From: Rutidosis leptorrhynchoides
Lineage: Eukaryota; Streptophyta; Magnoliopsida; Asterales; Asteraceae
Length of the DNA: 64,000 nucleotides
Direction: 5' to 3'
Assembly: GCF_046630445.1 (NCBI RefSeq)
Contig: NC_092343.1
Coordinates: forward strand, 135,277,501 to 135,341,500
Position 1 is the first letter of the stretch. The number at the start of each line of letters is the position of its first letter. Both the position numbers and the translations under genes were made by a program. The notes under the pieces were generated by a model. It had not been told where the DNA came from and searched no databases. It was given only the letters and a program-made list of their open reading frames with translations. Below are positions 48,101 through 63,611 of the stretch, piece after piece.

Positions 48101-49522
48101 ACGAATTGCCTTCTTGGCACAAACAACTTCCGCTCCTATTTTGGACATCCAGTCCATGCCGACTATTACATCAAAACCTCCTAATTCTACGGGTATTAAG
48201 TCGATTTTAAACGTTTCTCCGGCTAGATTTATTTCACAATCACGACAAATTTTATCGGCTTTAATTAGTTTACCATTAGCTAACTCAATCAAGTACTTAG
48301 CATCCAGAGGTAATGATGGACAATTCAATTTAGTGTAAAAATTTATACACACGTAACTTCTATCGGCGCCAGTATCAAATAAAATAGATGCTGATAAGTT
48401 ATTAATGGTAAACGTACCCGTAACAAGCTCCGGGTCTTCTCGTGCCTCTCTAGCATTAATAACAAACGCTCTTCCACGTGCAGGTCCGCCATTCTGATTC
48501 GGGCACTGGCTCTTATAGTGACCTTGTTTTCCACACCCAAAACAAGTAATGTTAGCCAAAGCAGTTCTATTTGCGTTGGTGGCAGGAGTCTTGTTACCAT
48601 TTGCATTTGTAACAAGAGCCTTACAATCTTCAGCAAGATGTCCCTGTCTATTGCATTTAGTGCACAACACACTACAGTAACCAAAATGATGTTTGTGACA
48701 ACGGTTGCATAAAGGACTTTGTCCTTTGTAACCAAAGCCTGAACCGCTACCCGCACCTTTCGGGGTTTCTGGTTTCTTAAAAGATTGCTGTTGGTAACCT
48801 CGATCATAATTTCCGTTCCACTTCCTTTTGTTACTCGATACCTTCACCTCAGTAGTGAATGCTTTCTTATCCAGAATGACCTGATCCATTAACTCGTTCG
48901 CCATGGTTATAGCTTCATGAATTGTCTTAGGTTTTGACGCCGTAACGTTTGCCTTGACCTTCTTGGGCAAACCACCTTTGTACATTTCAATCTTCCGTGC
49001 TTCGGTTGGAACCAATTCAGGACATAGTAAAACCAATTCCATGAATCGCTGATTGTAGTTGGTGATTTCAGTACCAACCACCTTCAAACTTCGTAACTCA
49101 TCTTCTAACTTAATAACCTCATTCCTTGGACAATACTCGGTGATTATCATTGCTTTGAATTCTTCCCATGGAGTATCATAAGCTACATCTCCTCCTACCG
49201 CCTTCACATAATTCTTCCACCATGTGAGTGCACTATCTTGTAAAGTGCACGATGCAAACTTGGTCATGTCTTTTTCATCACAACCACTGATTTTAAACAC
49301 CGTCTCCATCTTTTCTATCCATCGGGTTAAACCGATCGGTCCTTCCGTTCCACTGAATGATGATGGCTTGCAAGCTTGAAACGTCTTGTAGGAGCATCCT
49401 ACACGAGGATTTGGATTAACTGCAGCAGCTCTTGCAGCCTCAACCCATAACATTCTGTCGTTCACTCGCTGGTTGATGAGTTCCTCGAGTTCTTGTTCCG
49501 TCATTCGATTCAATCGCGCCAT
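45104..49522 (-). CDS. gag-pol: Element F gag-pol polyprotein, complete
   Basis: 1472 codons without a stop. In order: gag capsid-like region (about 45-210; LTWWKNYV), a Cys/His cluster (272-300) and a CCHC knuckle [14 protein letters not shown] (327-340), aspartic protease with DTG (383-385), reverse transcriptase with IDLRSGYHQ (Asp 655) and FIDD (717-720), RNase H (Asp 866, Glu 903, Asp 928, Asp 971), integrase with a zinc-binding His/Cys region (His 1054 and 1061, Cys 1091 and 1094) and catalytic D1124, D1185, E1221 with 35 residues between the last two, a GPF module (about 1354-1377) and a chromodomain-like C-terminus (about 1418-1467; [14 protein letters not shown]). Gag and pol are one frame, common in chromoviruses. 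The chromodomain type points to the Tekay clade (inference). Every checked catalytic residue is present. Confidence 0.95.
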   Translation of the reverse strand: MARLNRMTEQELEELINQRVNDRMLWVEAARAAAVNPNPRVGCSYKTFQACKPSSFSGTEGPIGLTRWIEKMETVFKISGCDEKDMTKFASCTLQDSALTWWKNYVKAVGGDVAYDTPWEEFKAMIITEYCPRNEVIKLEDELRSLKVVGTEITNYNQRFMELVLLCPELVPTEARKIEMYKGGLPKKVKANVTASKPKTIHEAITMANELMDQVILDKKAFTTEVKVSSNKRKWNGNYDRGYQQQSFKKPETPKGAGSGSGFGYKGQSPLCNRCHKHHFGYCSVLCTKCNRQGHLAEDCKALVTNANGNKTPATNANRTALANITCFGCGKQGHYKSQCPNQNGGPARGRAFVINAREAREDPELVTGTFTINNLSASILFDTGADRSYVCINFYTKLNCPSLPLDAKYLIELANGKLIKADKICRDCEINLAGETFKIDLIPVELGGFDVIVGMDWMSKIGAEVVCAKKAIRIPGKDKIPVMIYGEKGNSKLKLISCLKAKKCLEKGCYAILAHVNKVEKKEKCINDVPVARDFPEVFPEELPGLPPFRSVEFQIDLVPGAAPVARAPYRLAPSELKELQSQLKELLDRGFIRPSTSPWGAPILFVKKKDGSFRMCIDYRELNKLTIKNRYPLPRIDDLFDQLQGSCVYSKIDLRSGYHQLRVKEEDIPKTAFRTRYGHYEFLVMPFGLTNAPAVFMDLMNRVCSPYLDKFVIVFIDDILIYSKSEQEHEEHLRLILELLRKEQLYAKFSKCAFWLKEVQFLGHVVSSKGIQVDPAKTEAIEKWETPKTPTQIRQFLGLAGYYRRFIQDFSRIAKPLTALTQKGKKYEWTSEQENAFQILKKKLTTAPILSLPEGNDDFEIYCDASRQGFGCVLMQRKKVIAFASRQLKIHERNYTTHDLELGAVVFALKMWRHYLYGVKFTVFTDHKSLQHIFDQKQLNMRQRRWVELINDYDCEIRYHPGKANVVADALSRKEREPIRVRAMNIKIRMNLNSQIKEVQQEALNKENIKNEIMKKYEKQLVIREDGIRYFANRIWVPKLGGLRKLILNEAHKTRYSIHPGVGKMYQDLKTRYWWPNLKTDVATYVGECLTCSKVKAEHQKPSGLLQQPEIPEWKWDGITMDFITKLPKTAWGYDTIWVIVDRLTKSAHFLPIKETDRMEKLLRLYIKEVVSRHGIPISIISDRDSRFTSKFWQSLQEALGTRLDMSTAYHPQTDGQSERTIQTLEDMLRACVIDFGNGWDKYLPLAEFSYNNSYHASIGAAPFEALYGRKCRSPICWNKVGDRQLTGPEIIHETTEKIVQIKERLKTARSRQKSYADVRRKPLEFQVGDMVMLKVSPWKGVIRFGKRGKLNPRYVGPFKIIERIGPVAYRLELPQQLAGVHNTFHVSNLKKCLAKEDLTIPLEEIHVDEKLQFVEEPIEIMDREVKQLKQSNIPIVKVRWNARRGPEFTWEREDQMKRKYPHLFLDDAK

Positions 49523-49881
49523 TTCCTAATGAAAGAAAATAATTATTCACATGGATTATTATAGATGTAGTGTGTATTTATAGTACATTATAGCTTGTTA
49601 ATAATATGAACCAGGTATTATTATAAAAGCCTTTTCTTCTTATTAGCGTTTTATAATTATATCTAGGGTAGTACCTACCCGTTAATGTTCATACTTAATA
49701 GCTTAGTACAGAACCAATTACTACAATCTAAATAATACTTAACCATGGAAAATTATTGCATTTCATACTTCGCTATTTTACATATGCTTATCTTACATCA
49801 AACTTTAAGCAAACCACACTAATAATATTATACAAAACATTATATGATTCCATGGCTTAATACGGCAGTGCATCGTTCGGT
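49523..49881 (-). other. Spacer between the pre-gag ORF and gag-pol in element F
   Basis: 359 bp, no ORF. It contains a TACCTACCCGTTAA motif (plus strand about 49673-49686) resembling the purine tract of the related elements. Confidence 0.5.
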
Positions 49882-50352
49882 CTATTTTCTAGGGCGTTTA
49901 GTTCCAATGAATGGCCTAACGCTTATCCTAGCTGTCTGCCTACGTTTTGGCTGAGGAGCCGAAGAACTAGATGCGGGGATAGCACTAATAGGAATAGCGG
50001 GAATAGGGGTGGTAGTGTTGAGTGGAATTGGTGCCACGTCATTCTCACTAAGTTCGGGATTTGAATTTTCTAATTCATTCGCTTTTCGTTTCTTTCCTTG
50101 ATCGAATTTTTCTTTCGTAATTTCTAGTATTTCTTCCTCGGGTTCACTTTCTTCTTCGGGTTCACTTTCCTCTTCGGGTTCACTTTCCTCCTCGGGTTCA
50201 CTTTCCGATATTTCTATAGTTGGTTCATCCGGAAATTGTGAGTCTTCCCCAAAAATATCACTTTCGTCATCGGATATGTTAATGACTGAAACACAATCTG
50301 AAGGTTCTGATTCGGAGTCGCTGAATGTGATAATAAGTTTCGAGCCCGACAT
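49882..50352 (-). CDS. Element F pre-gag ORF, acidic Ser/Glu-repeat protein
   Basis: A 156-codon intact ORF starting 179 bp after the primer site. Ser/Asp/Glu-rich N-half with four tandem SEPEEE units (about residues 52-75), then a Lys-rich patch (GKKRKANE), an Ile/Pro/Ser-rich stretch, and a strongly basic C-terminus (PKRRQTARISVRP, KRPRK at the end) that could be a nuclear or nucleic-acid-binding signal. No known domain. Its intact frame in a recently active element suggests it is kept by selection, but that is inference. Confidence 0.65.
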   Translation of the reverse strand: MSGSKLIITFSDSESEPSDCVSVINISDDESDIFGEDSQFPDEPTIEISESEPEEESEPEEESEPEEESEPEEEILEITKEKFDQGKKRKANELENSNPELSENDVAPIPLNTTTPIPAIPISAIPASSSSAPQPKRRQTARISVRPFIGTKRPRK

Positions 50353-50530
50353 CTATCACATAACAACTAACCCATTAGTACTTACATAATATTTACATAT
50401 AAATTTTTAACCAACAGTGATAAGCAATGGTTTTTAAAATCAGACCCGGTCAAAGTCCAGACTTTACTAATGTATCCTAACGACTTCTCGGTTAGACACA
50501 CTAATGCAAACCTGGTTCGCTAAGACCAAC

Positions 50531-50542
50531 GCTCTGATACCA
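50531..50542 (-). other. Element F primer-binding site
   Basis: The minus strand reads TGGTATCAGAGC exactly, 2 bp from the 5' LTR. Confidence 0.92.
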
Positions 50543-50544
50543 CA

Positions 50545-53272
50545 TGTCATAACCCGTCCTTAACCATAAGAACGTGTTAGATAACGTATGATTTCATTGC
50601 GAGGTATTGACCTCTATATGCGACATTTTTTTTAAAAAGGAAAACTGCATATATTATACATTACAAACCAAACCATTATTTTTGTTACAAGCTTTAGACA
50701 ATAAAAATATGATTATCGTTTAACGATAATCTTCGACTTACAAACTTTACAAATGATAATAACAACACGATTTCTAGCATATTTTACAACACACGTCCTC
50801 GGATATGCAGTTTTATTTTTGACACAAATATGAGTACGCATGATCCTGCTTAGATTCAACATAATGCAGCGGAAGCTTTAATTATCACCTGAGAATAAAC
50901 ATGTTTAAAAACGTCAACATAAAGTTGGTGAGATATAGGTTTAGTGCGCAGCAATATATATATATAGACCACAAGATTTCGTATATAAACAGTTTAATAA
51001 AAGTATTCTAAGTGGTTGAGCACTTGGTAACCATACTTAACATTTTCACGTCGCATATTCCCTTTAATATGAAATCTTACTACACCGTACCAAGTGTAGT
51101 CACAAAACGAAGTACTGTGCAACCGTTGAATACTGGTCGTCCAGTCCGGTTGGGGTTGTCAGGCCCGATAGATCTATCAACAGGATTCGCGTTTACAATA
51201 CCGCTGTAAATATTAGTTACCAAGCTACAGGGAAGTATGCCAGTGGTACAACTCAACGTAGAACATATTTTTCAGTTACTTGTGTCCATATCGTAAAACA
51301 TAAAATACATGTATTCTCATCCCGAAATATTTAGAGTTTAAAAGTGGGACTATATACTCACGTTCGTCTTGAAGATATATATATTTTTGACTTGGTCTTC
51401 CGGTTGATATCACGAACCTATCCATATATAATATATCAATACCTTTTCTTTTTAAACAAACGTCACATATATATACTTGTTATACTTTTAATACTTTGAA
51501 TAATTCCTTAGTCCGTAGTTAGCAGTTCGTTGTTAGTAATTCAATTTTAATGGTTCATTTTTAGATGTTTAATATACCCGCAATGAAATAAATAAAACCC
51601 CCAACGAAATAAATAAAACCCCATCGTATATGTATTGGTCGAGATTAATCTTGACCCATGGTACCGGTGTTGTCAAATGACGTGTTGCGTACAATCATGG
51701 GATCTTATGATTAATCTTCTCGTATTGTTTACGGGTGATCCTGAACCATATAAAATTGAATTATAAGTACATATATATAAAATATCATGTTATCTTAGAA
51801 ATATGTGATTTATATCATTTTTTTCCAATTGATCCCGTAGTTGAAATGATCTAGGATAACCAATTTTGTTTCGGTCATAGTTTCTTCGTTACAAATCCGT
51901 TTTCGTTGATTCAAATTGCCATCTTCTTGGATCGAGTTCTTCTTTAAGACTATGAACTGTAAATACCTTGGTTTGTATTCAAAATCATACGGCATAAGTG
52001 AAACATTAGTGAAACATATGAAGTTAAACATTTTTGTTACAACAAAATCATTTAATGACCATTTTTCTAAAAATACTTATACTTTGAAAAACCAAGTTTT
52101 ACCTTGTTAAATTAACATATAAATAAGTTATGTTACATGTCTTGAAGTATTTTAAAAATTAAGTTAGAAGGATCTATTTAGTTTGCAAACAAGTTTGAAA
52201 ACATTCAAACTATGTTCTTGTTGTTAAACTTGTATACCACAAAATATGATAGCTATATATATATGAATCGAATAAGGTTATGAACATAGATTCTACCTCA
52301 AGTTCCTTGGATGAAGTTGCTGTAAAAGAGAAGTAAGAAGCTAGAATCAAAAGGGTGATAGAAGTGTATGAAAGATTGGAAGTAAGTTGGTGTTCTTGGA
52401 GGGTTTTCTTGAAGTGTTTTTGTATGGTTTTCTTATGGTGTTTTAGTATGGTTTTTGAAGCTAGATCTTTATGGAACTTTGCTGGATTGTTATGGAGTTT
52501 AGAGAGTAAGAAAGAGTGTGTGTTTTTAGTTAAGAGATTGAAGTAAAAATGAATCAAAAATGATGATACATATATACTCCTAAAAATGTGATCTTTAAGG
52601 ATAACATGACAAAATTTTAGTTTGTATTTTTGTAATTAGTCTTGCAATGATTCAAAAGTAATTACCTTATACATAAGGCATGAATAAGGGCTGGTTAGGT
52701 GGTGATTTGATGTGTATATACCAATAGTAAATACGTATAGAAGCTTGGTATGATACGAGTACAAATACTCTAGGTATACGTATAGAAATTTTGTGAAAAA
52801 TGGAATGAGGATTCAAATATAGCTATCTTTTGTGAATACACTTATATGATTTTATGTATTTAAGTTCTTAAAAGTGATTAAATACATTACTTATACAATA
52901 TATGTATAAACATTATATGTCTTAAGTATTTATGTCAAATAACGTTACGTATAGTTATCGTTTTGAAAACTTAAGTTAGTAGTTTCAAAATACACATATA
53001 ACTTGTTGTTATTAATATAAAATGAGATATTAAAACATTTATTAATCATGTTAAATATGTATATATACATTTATATACACAAACGTATAATTATCATATA
53101 TTGTATAGTTCGTGATATCATCGGTCAAACTAGACGGTCAAACGTTGTGTAAAACTCTTTTCGGAAATATAAGTCTCGACAATTTGGATTGCTTATCATG
53201 TTGGCAAGGTTTAATTTATGTAAATATTAATCTTATAAGTATAGAATGATCGAAAAAGTGCGGGTCGTTACA
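50545..53272 (-). repeat. Element F 5' LTR
   Basis: 2728 bp, virtually identical to 42329-45056. Confidence 0.92.
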
Positions 53273-56200
53273 ACTGACAACAAAAGAAAGTTTGAGCCTA
53301 CCCAAGGTTCAGGTCAGAATTCAAACAAGAAGGTTGGCGATACTACAAAAAGTGGTTATATTGGAACAAAGTCGCTATGTAAGCGCTGTGATAGGCATCA
53401 TCATGGGTTGTGCACTGCTGAGTGCAGAAGGTGTAAGAAGATTGGTCACTCGACCAAGAATTGCAAAGTTGTTCTACCTACTGCAAATACAAATCCAACC
53501 GTGCCTACTTGCTATGGTTGTGGGGAAAAGAGGCATTACAAAAACAACTGCCCTAAGAACAAGACTGCAACAGTTGGTAGTGCTAAGGGAAGAGCATTTG
53601 TCATGACTACCAAAGAAGCCCGTGAAGAAGATGAAGTCATAACGGGTACGTTTCTTGTTAACAATTGCTATGCTACTGTTTTATTCGATACTAGTGCCGA
53701 TAGAAGTTACGTGTCTACTGATTTCTGTACTTTATTTGCTGAAAAATCAAGTGCCCTAAATCCTAAGTGCCTCGTAGAAGTAGCAAACGGGAAGGTTATG
53801 AAAGTAGACAAAATTTATAAAAACTGCGACTTAATCGTAGCCGATAAACTCTTTAAGATTGACTTGTTGCCAGTCGAGTTAGGAAGCTTTGATGTAGTTG
53901 TAGGAATGAATTGGTTGAGACCATTAAGAGCGGGAATAATGTGTTATGATAAGACTATTAATATACCTCTCGAAAATGGAGAAACCTTAGTCGTACAAGG
54001 AGATAAGAGTGGTTGTAAACTCAACATTATATCTTGTATCAAAACTCGAAAATACCTGATAAAGGGATATCAAGCCATTTTGGCTAATGTTAAGGAAGTT
54101 AAACCAGAAGAGAAACGAATTGAAGATGTTCCGGTGGTTAGAGAATTTCCTGAAGTTTTTCCTGAGGAACTCACTGGTCTTCCACCTCAAAGATAAGTCG
54201 AGTTTCAAATCGATTTAACTCCTGGTGCTGCACCTGTTGCAAAGGCACCATACCGATTAGCTTCATCCGAAATGAAGGAATTATCCATTCAGCTATAAGA
54301 ACTCTTAGAGAAAGGATTCATTCATCCTAGCTCATCTCCATGGGGAGCACCCGTTCTTTTTGTCAAAAAGAAAGATGGCACGTTGAGGATGTGTATTGAT
54401 TACTGGGAACTCAACAAGTTAACCATTAAGAACCGTTATCCACTTCCACGTATTGATGACCTATTTGACCAGTTGCAAGGGTCAAGTATTTAATTAAAAA
54501 TTGATCTTAGGTCGGGTTATCATCAGTTGGGAGTCAAGGAAGCTGATGTTTCTAAAACTGCTTTCCGAACTCGTTATGGACACTATGAATTTCTTGTCAT
54601 GCCTTTTGGTTTAACCAACGCACCTGCTATATTCATGGATCTTATGAACCGTGTATGCAAACCTTACCTTGACAAGTTTGTGATTGTTTTCATAGACGAC
54701 ATCTTAATCTATTCTAAGAACGAGCAAGAACATGAACGACATATACGTTTAATCTTAGAATTGCTAAAGAATGAGCAGCTGTATGCCAAGTTCTCCAAGT
54801 GTGAATTCTGGTTACGAACAGTTCAATTTCTCTGACATGTAGTTAATAGCGAAGGAATACATGTCGATCCAGCTAAAATCACTGCTATTCAAAACTGGGA
54901 AGCGCCTAAGAGTGCGAAACAAATTTGCCAATTCTTGGGACTTGCCGGTTATTATCGAATATTTATCAAAGATTTCTCCATTCTTGCCAAACCACTCACC
55001 AAGTTGACTCATAAGGATAAGATGTTTGAGTAGACTAATGAACAAGAATCTGCATTTCAGACCCTGAAAGAAAAGCTGACTACCGCCCCAATCTTATCAC
55101 TACCTGACGGAACTGAATACTTTGTAGTCTATTGTGATGCTTCAAACCAAGGTTTTGGGTGTGTGTTAATGCAACGCCAGAAAGTCATTGCATATGCATC
55201 CCGACAATTAAATATGCATGAGAAGAACTATACTACCCAAGACTTGGAACTAGGAGCTGTAGTATTTGCATTAAAGATGTGGTGACACTATCTTTATGGA
55301 ATCAAATTCACCATATTCACCGATCATAAGAGTCTCCAGCACATATTTGATCAAAAGCAACTGAACATGAGACAAAGACGTTGGGTCGAATTAATAAATG
55401 ACTACAACTGTGAACTCAAGTACCATCTTGGTAAGGCAAATGTTGTTGCTGATGCACTCAGTCGAAAGGATCGAGTCAAACCTATCCGAGTGCGAGCTTT
55501 GAATATGATCATTCAAACAAATCTGACAGCTAAAATTCGGGAGGCACAACTAGAAGCTATAAAGCAAGAAAATATCAAACATGAAGGACCTTCAGGTTTT
55601 GAAAACCAACTACAAATCAAGGAAAACGGAACACGGTATTACAACAACCGTATCTGGGTTCCTCAATTCGGAAATCTGCGAAAGCTACTCTTGGATGAAG
55701 CACATAAGACTAGATATTCTATTCACCCAGGCTCCAGTAAGATGTATCACAATGTGAAAGAATTCTATTGGTGGCCTAATCTAAAATCTGATATTGCTGA
55801 ATATGTGAGCAAGTGTCTTACTTGTTTAAAAGTTAAGGCCGAGCATCAAAAGCCGTCTGGTTTACTGCAACAACGGGATATTCCGCAGTAGAAGTGGGAA
55901 TGTATCGCTATGGACTTTATTACTAAATTGCCTAAGACTTCTAGTGGCAATGATACTATATGGGTCATAGTAGATCGTCTTACTAAATCTGCTCATTTCT
56001 TACCGATCAAGGAAACCGACAAGATGGAGAAATTGTCACAACTTTATATCAATTAAATTGTCTCTCGTCATGGTATTCCTATTTCAATCATATCCGATCG
56101 CGATAGTAGATTCACTTCCAGATTCTGGAAATCCTTACAAACTGCTCTTGGAACTCAACTCGACATGAGTACTGCTTATCATCCACAAACTGATGGTCAA

Positions 56201-56977
56201 AGTGAGAGAACCATTCAAACATTGGAAGACATGCTTCGTGCTTATGTTATCGACTTCGGCAAAGGTTGGGATAGACATTTGCCTTTGGCTGAATTTTCTT
56301 ACAACAACAGTTACCACGCAAGTATTAAGGCTGCACCTTTTGAGGCCTTATACGGACGAAAATGTAGATCTCCACTGTGCTGGGACGAGTCAGAGGACAG
56401 ACAATTGACTGGTCCTGAAATCATTCACAAAACAACCGAAAAGATCGTTCAAATTAAAGAACGGTTAGAAACTGCCCGCAGCCGACATAAGAGCTATGCT
56501 AATAAACGTCGGAAAGATATGGAATTCCAAGTTGGTGATAAAGTTATGTTGAAAGTATCTCCTTGGAAAGGCGTCGTCCGCTTTGGTAAACGAAGCAAAC
56601 TTAGCCCACGTTTCATCGGACCTTTCAAAATTACTGAAAGGATTGGCCCCGTGGCTTATCGATTAGAACTACATGCTGAACTTAGCAGCGTACACGACGT
56701 ATTTCACGTCTCCAATCTGAAAAAGTGTCTCGCTGATAACACTCTCGTTATTCCTTTGGAAGACCTCCGCATTGATGATAAAATGCATTTCATAGAAGAA
56801 CCAATGGAGGTCGTGGACCAAACTGAAAAACGCTTGAAACAAAGCACTATTCCTATTGTTAAGATCCATTAGAATTCATGAAGAGGCCCCGAGTATACCT
56901 GGGAACGTGAAGACCAGATGAGGCAGAAATATCCCCATCTCTTCTCAACCGCTGATGCATCCGAGAAGTCTACCTAA
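53273..56977 (+). pseudogene. gag-pol: Element D gag C-terminus and pol, ten stops
   Basis: Continues the D gag frame after F. Order: Cys/His cluster and knuckle (CYGCGEKRHYKNNC, the usual Gly replaced by Arg), protease with DTS instead of DTG, RT with FIDD, RNase H (VYCDAS, FTDHKS, ADALSRK), integrase ([34 protein letters not shown]), GPF module and TWEREDQM end. In-frame stops at 54194, 54296, 54491, 54833, 55031, 55283, 55889, 56054, 56870 and 56879; no frameshift seen. With the two stops in gag the total is 12. Similar throughout to F's polyprotein, so the same clade. Inactive. Confidence 0.9.
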
Positions 56978-56992
56978 AACTTCAGGACGAAG

Positions 56993-57013
56993 TTTTTATT
57001 AACGGGGAGGTAC
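56993..57013 (+). other. Element D polypurine tract region
   Basis: AACGGGGAGGTAC immediately before the 3' LTR, the same tract as in F. Confidence 0.7.
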
Positions 57014-60208
<3,195 letters not shown>

Positions 60209-60213
60209 CTGTT

Positions 60214-60830
60214 AATGTTCCCAATATGGATGAATCATCTAAAGCTTTAGCAGTTACTTATGATGATGAGTCTTATGATTGGTCTTTTGATGTGACGGAT
60301 GCTTACGATCGTCATGCTAATGTAGTTAGGATTCAGATGACTGAGGAAGAGGAAGCAAGAGAAAAGGCTGAGAGAGGAAATATGGGTTGTTTTGGAAGAG
60401 ATAAACAATGCAAATGTCTATGATGTAAGATGGAGGAACGACTGGATAGGGCATGGTACTGGGCTAATTGTTTACGAAGAGGGTATGTGAATAAAAGGTT
60501 CAAGAAAAGTTTAAATGGGTAAAACATAATGATGGTGATGTTTGGACAGACAGTGAATCTTCCAGCTCAGACGATGAATCGAGGAATGGCTGTAAACAAA
60601 CTGGTCAGTCATCTGGTAGCCTTACAAAGGGAAGTGTTGGGGATAGGTTTGTGGTTGAGAGAAAGGGTTCGCCGAATTTTGGTTCGGATAGCTCGAGTTC
60701 AGAATCGGAGTCAGAATCTGATTCGGAGTCTGGTCAAGCAAATGAGAAAGTTCCACGCTGTAACAGACTGAAACCGGGGTTAGAAGTAAGATTACTTAAT
60801 TGCCTTGAGGTTTATATTTGTGTTTAAAAT
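60214..60830 (+). pseudogene. gag: Element E gag, continuation after D
   Basis: Resumes the E frame with VPNMDESSKALAVTYDDESYDWSF, a segment that follows the zinc knuckle in copia gag proteins, then an acidic EEEEAREKAER stretch. A stop falls at 60421. Further recognisable low-complexity coding (GSDSSSSESESESDSESG, near 60688-60741) is in another frame, so frameshifts are present. Ends at the F2 insertion. Confidence 0.6.
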
Positions 60831-60865
60831 ATGCTTTTATTTTAATAATGTGTTTATTATTAATT

Positions 60866-63564
60866 TGTCATAACCCGTCCTTAACCATAAGAACGTGTTA
60901 GATAACGTATGATTTCATTGCGAGGTATTGACCTCTATATGCGACATTTTTAAAAGAGAAACTGCATATATTATACATTACAAACCATAACCATTATTTT
61001 TGTTACAAGCTTTAGACAATAAAAAGATGATTATCGTTTAGCGATAATCTTCGACTTACAAACTCTACATATAATGATAACAACACGATTTCGAGCATAT
61101 TTTACAACACAAATCCTTGGGTATGCAGTTATATTTTTGACACAAATATGCGTACGCAAGATCCTGCTCAAATTCAACATAATGCAGCGGAAGCTTTAGT
61201 AATCACCTGAGAATAGACATGTTTTAAAAGGTCAACATAAAGTTGGTGAGATATAGGTTTAATGCCGGCAGCAATATATATAGACCACAAGATTTCGTAT
61301 ATAAACAGTTTAATAAAAATATTCTAAGTGGTTGAGCACTTGGTAACCATACTTAACATTTAATCACGTCGCATATTCCCTTTATTATGAAATCTTACTA
61401 CACCGTACCAAGTGTAGTCACGAAACGAAGTACTGTGCAACCGTTGAATACTGGTCGTCCAGTCCGGTTGGGGTTGTCAGGCCCGATAGATCTATCAACA
61501 GGATTCGCGTTTACAATACCGCTGTAAATAACAGTTACCAAGCTACAGGGAAGTATGCCAGTGGTACAACTCAACGTAGAATATATTTTTCAGTTACTTG
61601 TGTCCATAACGTAAAACATAAAATACATGTATTCTCATCCCGAAATATTTAGAGTTTAAAAGTGGGACTATATACTCACTTTCGTCTTGAAGATATATAT
61701 ATAATTTGACTTGGTCTCCGGTTGATATCACGAACCTATCCATATATAATATATCAATACCTTTTCTTTTTAAACAAACGTCACATATATATACTTGTTA
61801 TACTTTTAATACTTTGAATAATTCCTTAGTCCGTAGTTAGCAGTTCGTTGTTAGTAATTCAATTTTAATGGTTCAATTTTAGATGTTTAATATACCCGCA
61901 ATGAAATAAATAAAACCCCCAACGAAATAAACAAAACCCCATCGTATATGTATTGGTCGAGATTAATCTTGACCCATGGTACCGGTGTTGTCAAATGACG
62001 TGTTGCGTACATAAAGTACCGGTGTTGTCAAATGACGTGTTGCGTACAATCATGGGATCTTATGATTAATCTTCTCGTGTTGTTTACGGGTGATCCTGAA
62101 CCATATAAAATTGAATTATAAGTACATATATATCATGTTAACTTAAAAAGATGTGATTTATTTAATTTTTTCCCAATTATTTTCGTGGCTAAACTAGTCT
62201 TGGATATCCGATTTTGTTTCGGTCATAGTTTCTTCGTTACAACTCCGTTTTCGTTGATTCAACTTGCCATCTCCTTGGATCGAGTCCCTCTTTAAGACTA
62301 TGAACTGTAAATACCTTAGTTTGTATTCAAAATCACACGGCATAGGTCAAACTTTAGTGAAACTTATGAAGTTAATCATTTTCCATCATGTAAACAACCT
62401 CAAATGATTATTTTTCTAAAAATACTTATACTTTGAGTTAAATCATGAAATTTTTATGTGTTATCATATTCATAGTAAAAATCATTTTTCCAGAAAATAA
62501 ACCTCCAATTCAAAGTTTAAGATGGTTTTTAATTATCCAACCCAAAACAGCCCCCGGTTGCACTCCGACGTCGTAAATTCAGTTTTTAAGGTGTTCTTTG
62601 AAAAACCAAGTTATACCTTGTTAAGTTAGCATATAATTAAGATATGTTACAGGTCTTGAAGTATTTTAAAAGTTAAGTTAGAAGGATCTATTTAGTTTGC
62701 GAACAAGTTTGAAATCATTCAAACTATGTTCTAGTTTATAAACTCTTATATATATAGCTATAAATATATGAATTGAAAAAGAGTTGAAGTAGAGTTTTTA
62801 CCTCAAGTTTAAAATGTAAAGTTGCTGGAAAGAAGTAGTAAAATAAAAGTTGAGAGAGTTCTTGCAAGTGTGTGTGAAAATTGGAAGTAAAATTTGGAAA
62901 ATGAATGTGTAAAAATGAGTTAGAAATGGTGCTTATTTATAGGCTTGAAAATTTGGTTTTTAGTGAAAATATCTAAGATAAGTTAAAATTTATTATGTCA
63001 TGAATGACATATTATTCCAATAATTGAAGATTTCTATTGGTATATACCAATAGTAAATACTTCTAGAAGCTGTGTATAGTACCCTAGATATACGTATAGG
63101 ATTATTGAGGAAACGGAACGAGAATTCAAATATAACTATCTTTTGTAAATATACTTATATTGTTTTATGTATAAAAGCCCTTTAAAAATGATTAAATACA
63201 TTACTTATACGATATATGTATGAACATTATAAATCATCAGTATTTATGTCAAATAACGTTACGTATGGTTATTGTTTTGAAAACTTAAGTTAGTAGTTTC
63301 AAAATATACTTATGACTTTTTGTTATTAATACAAAATGAGATATTAAAACATCCTTAGATCATGTTAAATATGTATGTATAATTATCATATATTGTATAG
63401 TTCGTGATATCATCGGTCAAACTAGACGGTCAAACGTTGTGTAAAACTCTTTTCAAAAACATAAGTCTCAACAATTTGGATTGCTTATCATGTTGGTAAG
63501 GTTTAATTTATGTAAATATTAATCTTATAAATATAGAATGATCGAAAAAGTGCGGGTCATTACA
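60866..63564 (-). repeat. Element F2 3' LTR
   Basis: 2699 bp. Relative to F it has a 36-bp tandem duplication near 61978-62048 (ACCGGTGTTGTCAAATGACG twice) and about 170 bp near 62400-62600 that F lacks. Confidence 0.87.
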
Positions 63565-63611
63565 GTACCTACCCGTTAAATAAATTTCGTCCCGAAATTT
63601 TAAAATTGTAC

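Larger units (their letters stand above)
42329..53272 (-). mobile_element. Element F: intact Ty3/gypsy chromovirus, apparently autonomous and very recent
   Basis: LTRs 42329-45056 and 50545-53272, both exactly 2728 bp, with TGTCATAACCC...GTCGTTACA ends and TSD ACTGA (42324-42328 and 53273-53277). One base difference was noticed (near 42486 against 50708). Perfect initiator-Met primer site, purine tract, an intact pre-gag ORF and an uninterrupted 1472-codon gag-pol. It carries all parts needed for retrotransposition. Confidence 0.93.

Noticed and set aside
48343..48807. 154-codon minus-strand ORF
   Set aside because: It is out of frame within the intact F gag-pol zinc-finger and protease region; a shadow frame.
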